A stretch of DNA of 21,336 bases from the IMG/VR virus record IMGVR_UViG_3300017708_001867, positions 1 through 21,336 of that record. The stretch is one strand, 5' to 3'. Of the stretch, positions 5,333-11,769 are shown piece by piece. This DNA is from a virus. Made by a program: the position numbers and the translations under genes. Within the stretch, counting starts at the first letter, position 1, and every line of letters starts with the position of its first letter. The notes under the pieces are model-generated. The model made no database searches and was not told the DNA's origin. It saw nothing but the letters and a program-made list of their open reading frames with translations.

Positions 5333-5703
5333 TGTTCCTCTCTAATCCAATTTTGAAGGGTTTCATCCCAATCGAAAGTAATATTACCACTAGATTCGGG
5401 ACGTTCAATAGGGGGTTCCCATTGTAATTTATCAGTATTTAGAGACCAAGAAGGATATGGACGGGCAGGAATCCATTTTCCTAATTCTTCATTCCAAGTA
5501 TCACCTATCTTTGCAAACTTACCTCCCCAATTTGAAGTGTAAGAGGTCTTTTTCCACCTAGTATCTTCACCATGAATTTTTTGTAGTCTCCTCTCTGCTT
5601 TATTAAGATCAAGTTCACCAACGTCATCTAATTCGTAGATGTCTTGCAAGACACTAACTCTGACGACCACGTTATCTTCATTTATTTGTGCGTAGTGTGC
5701 CAT
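5329..5703 (-). CDS. Conserved phage protein with repeated aromatic W-P motifs, 124 aa
   Basis: Opens MAHYAQINEDNVVVRVSVLQ, the usual start of a small protein family widely found in marine myoviruses beside structural genes. Further marks are WKKTSYTSNWGGKFAKIGDT, then WNEELGKWIPARPYPSWSLN, WEPPIERPE and FDWDETLQNWIREE: three or four short Trp-centred beta units. No enzyme motif. Its role is unknown; it is most often annotated as hypothetical or virion-associated. A late-promoter-like ACTAAATA lies 31 bases upstream, and its stop overlaps the start of the XkdW-like gene by four bases (ATGA). Confidence 0.78.
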   Translation of the reverse strand: MAHYAQINEDNVVVRVSVLQDIYELDDVGELDLNKAERRLQKIHGEDTRWKKTSYTSNWGGKFAKIGDTWNEELGKWIPARPYPSWSLNTDKLQWEPPIERPESSGNITFDWDETLQNWIREEQ

Positions 5704-5734
5704 CTTGATAAAATTGTTTTACAGCATATGAAGG

Positions 5735-5742
5735 TATTTAGT
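5735..5742 (-). promoter_or_regulatory. Late-promoter-like octamer ACTAAATA
   Basis: Minus-strand ACTAAATA, differing from TATAAATA at the first two positions, located 31 bases upstream of the start at 5703. CTAAATA is reported as a cyanophage late motif. Supported by position only. Confidence 0.5.
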
Positions 5743-6326
5743 TAATTTCCACAAGAAGTATCGTATGCATAATGTACATTATACCCGTCTCTCCTCACAT
5801 AATGAAAGAAAATTTGATGATAATATGTATTTTTATTTCCAATCAATGGTTCTCTCCAGTGCTCTAACTCACATCCCTTATAAAGAACAGCATCACCAGG
5901 TTTCCCCGTTGCAACAGAAACAGTTTCATCTCCTTGCATAAAGTATATCGGCCAATCATAATCTGCATTGGTACTGATATGCATAGATACGCTAATCTCG
6001 CACGATTCTCTATCCTTATGAGGTTTCAAATCCTGACCCTTAAAATAGAACCTATCATAATAGTAAGTGGGATATAATTTTTCACCAATTACTTTTTCAA
6101 CTACACTCTTAATTTGATAATGACATGTTCGGAACTTAGGATAGTTATACCTAGCAAAAGATCCCTGGACTTGAGGATCAAATTGATACCAATCTTTAAT
6201 AGCACCATTTTTATCGTAACCAAATTTTCCCCTATCTTTAGAAGGTTCTTCATAAAGAGACTTCGCATCTGGAATTAAATTTCTAAGTCTGATTAGGGAC
6301 CAATTACCTTTTTCTACTTGCATCAT
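5742..6326 (-). CDS. 2OG-Fe(II) oxygenase (HxD type), 194 aa
   Basis: Start at the ATG 6324-6326, which overlaps the previous stop (ATGA) and has a GAGG ribosome-binding site in the preceding codons; an upstream TTG at 6350 is less likely. Iron ligands: H103 and D105 in DLKPHKDRESCEISVSMHIS and distal H156 in YKGCELEHWREPL. The end of the fold reads NTYYHQIFFHYV. Motifs PHKDRESCEIS and the ELEHWREP segment match phage and bacterial P4H-like proteins that often carry a preceding Tyr-rich region (YPTYYYDRFYF). The usual 2-oxoglutarate arginine is not obvious; K165 may take that role. Substrate unknown. Confidence 0.83.
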   Translation of the reverse strand: MMQVEKGNWSLIRLRNLIPDAKSLYEEPSKDRGKFGYDKNGAIKDWYQFDPQVQGSFARYNYPKFRTCHYQIKSVVEKVIGEKLYPTYYYDRFYFKGQDLKPHKDRESCEISVSMHISTNADYDWPIYFMQGDETVSVATGKPGDAVLYKGCELEHWREPLIGNKNTYYHQIFFHYVRRDGYNVHYAYDTSCGN

Positions 6327-6877
6327 TTCCACCTCGGACCTACTACCCAACCGACCAGAGATCTTCTAACACCAGAATGCACTTTTCTAACTCGATGTCT
6401 TGTTCTGCTGTCAAACATAATAACTGTTCCTCTTTTTTTAGGAACAATATATGGTGTTCCATCTTCACTCATCATTTGCACCTCACCTCCTTCATACTCA
6501 TGAGGATCTGACAATTGAACAACTACAGATAGTTTACGACAAATTCCTGCATTCATTGCCTCAACACCAGAATCTTGATGCCAGTTGTAATAGTCTCCAG
6601 AATTATAGACGGTATATTGCATCGTATTGCCATCAAATCCTTGAATATCATACTGCCAATTTTCTCTATTTGCTTTTAATACATATGACATACAAAGACC
6701 TGAGACCCAACTTTCTTCTCGGATCCAAGTATTCTTACTGTCTCTGATGTTGAAGTTTACACCATTACTTACTTCAGAGATACGTGCCTCATCGGAAAAA
6801 ATTATAGTTTCTTTTGCAATCAAGTCAATTAATTCTTCAGGAATGCACGTATCAATCCATGATGTTTGATATACCAT
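6323..6877 (-). CDS. 2OG-Fe(II) oxygenase, PKHD/prolyl hydroxylase type, 184 aa
   Basis: A complete, canonical domain: YYNWHQDSG gives H100 and D102, EYEGGEVQM follows the iron site, and PKKRGTVIMFDSRTRHRVRK gives distal H161; R171 in SGVRRSLVGWVVGP should bind 2-oxoglutarate. This resembles the PKHD-type hydroxylase (YbiX/PiuC-like) group. The N-terminal opening IDTCIPEELIDLIAKE is the standard entry helix. First gene of the oxygenase run; it diverges from the plus-strand carbamoyltransferase across a 38-base gap. The gene after it starts within its stop codon. Confidence 0.9.
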   Translation of the reverse strand: MVYQTSWIDTCIPEELIDLIAKETIIFSDEARISEVSNGVNFNIRDSKNTWIREESWVSGLCMSYVLKANRENWQYDIQGFDGNTMQYTVYNSGDYYNWHQDSGVEAMNAGICRKLSVVVQLSDPHEYEGGEVQMMSEDGTPYIVPKKRGTVIMFDSRTRHRVRKVHSGVRRSLVGWVVGPRWK

Positions 6878-6879
6878 AA

Positions 6880-6891
6880 ATCTAATTAGAT
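6880..6891. repeat. Perfect 12-bp palindrome in the divergent intergenic region
   Basis: ATCTAATTAGAT is a perfect inverted repeat midway in the 38-base gap (6878-6915) between the oxygenase and the carbamoyltransferase. It could be an operator for both directions. AT-rich palindromes of this size do occur by chance. Confidence 0.45.
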
Positions 6892-6899
6892 GTTATAAT
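6891..6899 (+). promoter_or_regulatory. Extended -10 promoter for the carbamoyltransferase gene
   Basis: TGTTATAAT on the plus strand is a perfect extended -10 element. No well-spaced -35 is seen. The predicted start is near 6906, so the leader is only about 10 bases for the ATG at 6916, or about 22 bases for that at 6928. It abuts the palindrome at 6880-6891. Confidence 0.6.
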
Positions 6900-6915
6900 T
6901 ATGTAGTTTGTCATA

Positions 6916-8532
6916 ATGCTGAATAATATGAGAAATTTAGGGATTAGTAGAGTTCACAACTCCTCAACTACTCTACTGCAAAATGGTGAAATTGTCTACC
7001 ACTTAGAGAATGAAAGACTGTCCAGTAGAAAGTATGACGCATTTCCATTTCAATGTTTGACGCAATTAGATACAAAAAATCTTGATAATATCTGTATCGC
7101 TGGTGTTGGCAAATTGACACCCGCAGATTGTTTCATTTCTGATGATGCGTATAGTCTATATGTAAAGACTAAGGAAAACAAATACGACACTACTGTACAT
7201 GATCTTTCTTTATCTCATCATGGATTACATGCAGCACATGCATTTTACAATTCTGGATTTAATGAAGCAATCTGTATCGTGAAAGATGGTATGGGTTCTG
7301 ATGTTCCATTGAATGGAGATATGTTTCAACCAGGAACATTTGGTAGAGAATTAACTACAACATTTACAGCATCATATCCAGCAAAGTTTGATGTTATAGA
7401 CAAACACGTTGCTGTACCTTTTGAAGCAAGTCATAGATTTGGTAATGTATTCATCTCTAACAATCTAGGTGAAGGTATGGCATTTCAAAAGACATCGATG
7501 GCATTTGGTTTTCATGAACTGGATGCAGGTAAGGTGATGGGAGTTGCATCTTATGGTGAAGAACTGCCCATTTCAATCTATCAGAATGGATTGATCGATA
7601 ATGAATTGTTTTATATTGGCAATGATTTACATGGTACAGGTGTAAATTATATCTTTGAAGATTTTCAAACTAAAGCAGACTTTGCCTTTACCTTACAGAA
7701 ACAAACTCAAGAATATGTTGGACAATACATTCTTGACATGATTGAGAAGACTGGATGTAAGAATGTCTGCCTATCTGGTGGGTTCTTTCTTAACTGTGTT
7801 GCAAACTATTATTATCTCAGTATCCTTCCAAAAGATGTGAATTTGTATATCGAACCTGTGTCAAGTGATGCAGGCACATCTATTGGTGCTGCCAAATATG
7901 TTTGGCATAAGCAGACAAATGACACGACAAAGAGACCTCTTCAAAGTCTATATCTAGGACCAGAGAGGACTATGTGTCCACAGGGTAAGTATGTGACTGA
8001 TGATGATGTTGCAGACCTGTTAATTGATGGAAAGGTTGTTGCAATCTATCAAGGAAGATCAGAAGCAGGACCAAGAGCACTTGGCAACAGATCTATTCTA
8101 TTTGACCCTCGTAATCCTGCAGCTAAAGATATCATCAATCGCATCAAAAAACGTGAAGAATTCAGACCTTTTGCAGGCACTGTAATGGCAGAATATGCAG
8201 ATGAATACTTCGATATGCGAGGACTGAAAGAAAGTCCCTTTATGATGTATGCAGTGAATGTATTGTCAGATAAAATTCCTGGTATTACACATGTAGATAA
8301 CACATGCAGAATTCAAACAGTAACTAAAGAACAAAATACTCACTATTACAATCTAATCAAATGTTTTCATAAAAAAACAGGAGTTCCTATTCTGTTCAAT
8401 ACATCTTTCAACCTTGCGGGTGAATGTATTGTAGAAACTCCTGAAGATGCTATCCGAGTTGTGAATAACTCAGACATCGATTATGTTTATTTTGCTGAGT
8501 TTAAGCGGTTGGTGTTGTATAACGGACAATAA
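6916..8532 (+). CDS. Carbamoyltransferase, NodU/CmcH/TobZ family, 538 aa
   Basis: Predicted O-carbamoyltransferase, which moves the carbamoyl group of carbamoyl phosphate to a hydroxyl through a carbamoyl-adenylate intermediate. N-terminal Kae1-like half: NLGISRVHNSST at residue 7, HHGLHAAHAFYNSGF (metal-site His 101, 102, 105), KDGMGSD, LSGGFFLNCVANY (287-299), SDAGTSIGAAKY. C-terminal YrdC-like half: IYQGRSEAGPRALGNRS (378-393), KKREEFRPFAG, FNTSFNLAGECIVETPEDA. All signature blocks are present, so it is probably active. An ATG at 6928 (MRNLGIS) fits the family's start better than 6916. It is the only plus-strand gene, sits among oxygenases and fibres, and overlaps the glycine-rich fibre gene tail to tail by 32 bases. 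Known relatives carbamoylate sugars, Nod factors or antibiotics; the acceptor here is unknown. Confidence 0.93.
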   Translation: MLNNMRNLGISRVHNSSTTLLQNGEIVYHLENERLSSRKYDAFPFQCLTQLDTKNLDNICIAGVGKLTPADCFISDDAYSLYVKTKENKYDTTVHDLSLSHHGLHAAHAFYNSGFNEAICIVKDGMGSDVPLNGDMFQPGTFGRELTTTFTASYPAKFDVIDKHVAVPFEASHRFGNVFISNNLGEGMAFQKTSMAFGFHELDAGKVMGVASYGEELPISIYQNGLIDNELFYIGNDLHGTGVNYIFEDFQTKADFAFTLQKQTQEYVGQYILDMIEKTGCKNVCLSGGFFLNCVANYYYLSILPKDVNLYIEPVSSDAGTSIGAAKYVWHKQTNDTTKRPLQSLYLGPERTMCPQGKYVTDDDVADLLIDGKVVAIYQGRSEAGPRALGNRSILFDPRNPAAKDIINRIKKREEFRPFAGTVMAEYADEYFDMRGLKESPFMMYAVNVLSDKIPGITHVDNTCRIQTVTKEQNTHYYNLIKCFHKKTGVPILFNTSFNLAGECIVETPEDAIRVVNNSDIDYVYFAEFKRLVLYNGQ

Positions 8533-9688
8533 CAATACCAGAACCGCCGTTGCCAGCACGACCTGAGGGCCAGGAAGATCCTGCGCCACCTCCTCCACCG
8601 CCACCAGTATTGGCGTCACCTGCTTCACCTTGCCCAGTGCTAGTTCTTTGGGGTGAAGATCCGCCGTGTCCACCACCTCCAGAACCACCGTTACCGCCTC
8701 TAGAAGGAGATGGGAAACCTCCACCACCACCGCCACCTCCAGCGTAGGTTACAGAAGATCCAGAGTAGGTGCTAGCACGTCCATTGCCACCAGGTGCTTG
8801 ACGACTGTTACCACCAGAAGCACCAGCACCAGCAGCACCACCACCGCCAGAACCCGTATAACTTGCCTGATTGGGGTTAGGACCACCAGGGTTGCCAAAT
8901 CCGCTAGATCCAGACAGTCCAGGTGCGCCAGGTTGTGTAGCACCGCCACCACTACCAGGTGACCCACCACCACCGCCTGCACCGCCCCCAGATCCTCCAG
9001 GACCACCAGGACGGTTACCAGGACCACAGGCACCATATCCGCCGCCGTATGCTACTAGACCATTAAATTCTGATGTTGCTCCAGGTCCGCCAGGTTGTGC
9101 ATTTCCTGGGGAATTTGCACCACCACCACCGCCACCAACGACAACAGGGTAATTTCCAGGACTAGTGAGAGACATGTTAGAAACTTGCACCCAACCGCCT
9201 GCACCACCTCCAGATCCTCCATCAGTTCCGCCAGAATCAGGTCCAGCATTTCTACTACCACCACCAGCACCGCCACCGACTAAGAGAACATCTACATTTA
9301 GAGTACTGTCTCCGTCTTCAATATCAAAGGTATCGTCACTAGTAAATGTATGAATAGTGTATCCACCAGCAGTGCTAGGAGTTCCACCAGTTGATGTCAC
9401 AGGCGAAGCACCACCAGCATTAATCCACTCAGTTCCAATCCAGATCTGAATTACCTCGTCATCAGTATTATAAACTACCGTACCCAAAGCAGGACTTGTT
9501 GGTAAATTCGCAGTAGTGTAATTAGGAAGACGCAATGATGAAGTGACAGTAACATCATCTGCTGTAATATCACCAGTAGAAGTGATGTCACCATCAAATG
9601 TCATATCTCCAGCAGCACTGAAACTAACTTCAGGACCATTAATACCTGCTTGAAGACCTTTTACTTTGTCAACTTTAATTTCAGACAT
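8501..9688 (-). CDS. Glycine-rich tail fibre adhesin, 395 aa
   Basis: Leader MSEIKVDKVKGLQAGI and a weak version of the shared collar module at residues about 52-90 (LRLPNYTTANLPTSP, then VVYNTDDEVIQIWIGTEW). From about residue 131 (VDVLLVGGGAGGG) to 380 the protein is roughly half glycine, with runs such as GGGGGG, GGPGGSGGGAGGGGG and collagen-like GAPGLSGSSG. It ends GGSGIVIVRYTTPTA; GGSGIVIVRY is a recurrent terminus of glycine-rich phage and bacterial surface proteins. Polyglycine-II sandwich tips occur in T2/S16-type adhesins, so this is a candidate receptor-binding tip. A perfect late promoter ends 25 bases upstream. The gene is GC-rich compared with its neighbours because of the Gly and Pro codons. 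Confidence 0.85.
   Translation of the reverse strand: MSEIKVDKVKGLQAGINGPEVSFSAAGDMTFDGDITSTGDITADDVTVTSSLRLPNYTTANLPTSPALGTVVYNTDDEVIQIWIGTEWINAGGASPVTSTGGTPSTAGGYTIHTFTSDDTFDIEDGDSTLNVDVLLVGGGAGGGSRNAGPDSGGTDGGSGGGAGGWVQVSNMSLTSPGNYPVVVGGGGGGANSPGNAQPGGPGATSEFNGLVAYGGGYGACGPGNRPGGPGGSGGGAGGGGGSPGSGGGATQPGAPGLSGSSGFGNPGGPNPNQASYTGSGGGGAAGAGASGGNSRQAPGGNGRASTYSGSSVTYAGGGGGGGGFPSPSRGGNGGSGGGGHGGSSPQRTSTGQGEAGDANTGGGGGGGAGSSWPSGRAGNGGSGIVIVRYTTPTA
8520..9300 (-). repeat. Glycine-rich low-complexity coding region
   Basis: About 260 codons dominated by GGN, with Pro, Ser, Ala and Asn interspersed, inside the adhesin gene 8501-9688. Repeats are irregular, not a fixed-period tandem array. It produces spurious long open frames on both strands. 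Confidence 0.85.
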
Positions 9689-9713
9689 TTGATACGATAT
9701 TATCCTTTGTTGT

Positions 9714-9721
9714 TATTTATA
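9714..9721 (-). promoter_or_regulatory. T4-type late promoter TATAAATA
   Basis: Exact octamer on the minus strand, 25 bases upstream of the glycine-rich adhesin start at 9688; an AAGGA lies in the leader. Confidence 0.82.
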
Positions 9722-9724
9722 GTT

Positions 9725-10789
9725 TTACCAACGAAGAAGAACGATAGATCTTCTATTCTCGTTATTATTAAATCTGCTATCTGTAGAACCTGTAAATATC
9801 CATTGATTACCTTGGTTGATGTCACCAAAAAATCCCATATGTCTAGAGATTTCAATAACACCAAAATTTGGTGCCGTTACATGTCCACGGTCCCAGTAAC
9901 CCATATTAGCATTATATCCAGTACCACCAGCAACATTATCTGTAGCAGGTTGAAAGTTATTTGTTCCACTATAATTAGAAATTTCTGGATTGGTATTTGC
10001 TACAGCAAAAGACACCTGATAATTAGTACCACCACCAGTTGCGGCAGGACTACTAAGGATGCCATTACTCCATTGTAGAGAATTATAATGTGCTCTCCAA
10101 AAATCCATCTCTCTTTGACGATTTAATTTCTTCTGAAAATAAATTCCCGAAGTACCAGAGTAATCATCATTTTTAAAATGAATTCTAACAACAAATCTAC
10201 TATCTTGCCAAATGGCATTCATATCATCTCTAGAAAGTCGTGAATAATCTGCATATCCATCAAGTGTAGGTACTGCTAAATTAGAAACACTTCTTTCTGC
10301 TGCATCATAAATGTTTGTATTATTTTTACTGTGACCACCCCATTTACTAACGATGACCCAGTTTCCACCATCATTACTAAAATCCGTCCATAAACGTTTT
10401 ACATTATTTGTACCAGGAATTTTATAATAATATGCACCACTTGTAGTACTTGGATATTTTTCTTTTAGAGCAGTTGCACTAAATGCTGCATTTGCCACAC
10501 TTGTGCCGTCACCAGTTACACTATTAGCTCCAATTCCAGCACCACCGATAAAATCAATCCAACTTGTACCATCATAAACTTCTGCTGCATTACTCTCACT
10601 ATTATGTCGCATCATACCTATTTGAGGTATTCCAGGACGTTGTGCTTCAGTACCACTAGGTATTACTAATTTTTTTGATGGATTATTTTCATAAGTTCCA
10701 GCAACATTGATATCTGTAGTCGCATCCATCTCAATAGTATAATTATGCTCTGAAGATGCTTCTATTTGATTTACTCTAACTGTGCTCAT
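9725..10789 (-). CDS. Tail fibre adhesin with fibrinogen-like distal domain, 354 aa
   Basis: Start at ATG 10789 (MSTVRVNQIEASSEHN), five bases after the previous gene's stop; an upstream in-frame extension to 10813 lacks ATG. Residues 42-78 carry the collar module IPSGTEAQRPG...RHN...VYDGTSW. From about 111 on there is a fibrinogen-related pattern: SGAYYYKIPG, then RLWTDFSNDGGNWVIVSKWG, which mirrors the 'G.Y.I......V.CDM...GGW..I' entrance of fibrinogen C-terminal domains. The distal part is aromatic- and Asn-rich and ends ENRRSIVLLRW. There is little or no cysteine, so it would be a disulphide-free version. Likely a host-surface or glycan-binding fibre; the domain call is by pattern only. 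Confidence 0.75.
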   Translation of the reverse strand: MSTVRVNQIEASSEHNYTIEMDATTDINVAGTYENNPSKKLVIPSGTEAQRPGIPQIGMMRHNSESNAAEVYDGTSWIDFIGGAGIGANSVTGDGTSVANAAFSATALKEKYPSTTSGAYYYKIPGTNNVKRLWTDFSNDGGNWVIVSKWGGHSKNNTNIYDAAERSVSNLAVPTLDGYADYSRLSRDDMNAIWQDSRFVVRIHFKNDDYSGTSGIYFQKKLNRQREMDFWRAHYNSLQWSNGILSSPAATGGGTNYQVSFAVANTNPEISNYSGTNNFQPATDNVAGGTGYNANMGYWDRGHVTAPNFGVIEISRHMGFFGDINQGNQWIFTGSTDSRFNNNENRRSIVLLRW

Positions 10790-10794
10790 TTGTA

Positions 10795-11736
10795 TTACCT
10801 TACAAAAATCCAACCGTTCTTTGCATAACGAACAGTACTACTCCAACGGAATCCGCCAGCAGCACAGTTTCTATCACCACTAGCATTTTGACCATTTGTA
10901 TAACATCCAAACCCAACTGCAGAGTCGTTAGAGTTACACTCGTCCTCGTTGTTCATAGTGAGACCAAATCTCATACCTACACTACTAACATCTGTTCTAT
11001 AGAAACCTTCAGCATTACAATAGGGTTGATTATCCCAATACGTATAGTCTTCTTCCATCCAATCTAACCATTGCCAACGACTAAGTGATGTATCAAATCT
11101 ACTGTTAAATGCAGATCTTGATGTAACTCCCGCACGAGCAACTCTGATTAAGTTTGTAGGACTAGTCATTCCCATAGCAAATCCATCAAGAGAAGTATAC
11201 TGATAGTATCCTCTATTTAATGCATCTCCAGAATTTACATTCTGACATTGAGTTTCATTAGTAGGTGTTTGCTGGTTCCAACGTGTCCCACTATATGACC
11301 ATGGATTTGAAGTATCTGCTGGACTATTTGAAATTTTACCAACTAACAAGTAACCTCCACTTTTCATATCAGCATACGCTTGATATGAACCTTGACCATG
11401 ATCAAAATAGTAAATACCATCTACTGCTTCAGGATTTCCAGCAAGAATAGCAAGAGGACCAGTTGCAGGAGATGCTTGTGTTCCTACCTCAGTATTTGCT
11501 TCACTCCATGCAGAACCATCATAATACTCAGGTAAGTTAGTTGTTGTATTGAAACGCAAATAACCTACAACAGGAGAACCAGGGCGATCTGCTGTTGTAC
11601 CAGTTGGTAACTGAAAATAATCGTTTCCTGCATGAATTACGTCACCATTAGTTTTTAAGATGTGACCTGCTGGAACTGTAATTTTATCGAGAGTTTGAGG
11701 AATACCCCCAAGTTCTGCAACAATTAACTTACTCAT
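10795..11736 (-). CDS. Tail fibre adhesin with fibrinogen-like, Cys-containing distal domain, 313 aa
   Basis: N-terminus MSKLIVAELGGIPQTLDKIT, then collar module at residues 43-77 (LPTGTTADRPGSPVVGYLRF, YYDGSAW). From about residue 100: VDGIYYFDHGQG, YQAYADMKSGGYLLVGK, the fibrinogen-like entrance again. The distal part includes WLDWMEEDYTYWDNQPYC and FGLTMNNEDECNSNDS, then FGCYTNGQN and DRNCAAGGFRW, resembling the calcium-loop/NCA segment of fibrinogen-related domains, with five cysteines. It ends YAKNGWIFVR. It forms a tandem pair with the gene at 9725-10789, with similar architecture but strongly diverged. A perfect late promoter lies 25 bases upstream. Confidence 0.77.
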   Translation of the reverse strand: MSKLIVAELGGIPQTLDKITVPAGHILKTNGDVIHAGNDYFQLPTGTTADRPGSPVVGYLRFNTTTNLPEYYDGSAWSEANTEVGTQASPATGPLAILAGNPEAVDGIYYFDHGQGSYQAYADMKSGGYLLVGKISNSPADTSNPWSYSGTRWNQQTPTNETQCQNVNSGDALNRGYYQYTSLDGFAMGMTSPTNLIRVARAGVTSRSAFNSRFDTSLSRWQWLDWMEEDYTYWDNQPYCNAEGFYRTDVSSVGMRFGLTMNNEDECNSNDSAVGFGCYTNGQNASGDRNCAAGGFRWSSTVRYAKNGWIFVR

Positions 11737-11761
11737 TAGTAAAGAGGTTTACCCGTCTCTT

Positions 11762-11769
11762 TATTTATA
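11762..11769 (-). promoter_or_regulatory. T4-type late promoter TATAAATA
   Basis: Exact octamer on the minus strand, 25 bases before the start at 11736. It overlaps the last codons of the upstream LamG-type gene (stop at 11765-11767). Confidence 0.82.

Noticed and set aside
5436-5443. TCTAAATA inside the gene 5329-5703 as a late promoter (also near 18927)
   Set aside because: Located within coding sequence with no gene start at the expected distance; probably chance in AT-rich DNA.
8049-8303. 84-aa minus-strand frame inside the carbamoyltransferase
   Set aside because: Antisense to a highly conserved catalytic block; open frame explained by codon bias of the sense gene.
8550-9353. Proline-rich and Thr/Ser-rich open frames on the plus strand and Val/Leu-rich frames on the minus strand
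   Set aside because: They are shadows of the glycine-rich coding region (GGN codons read in other frames); no start signals or sensible protein composition.
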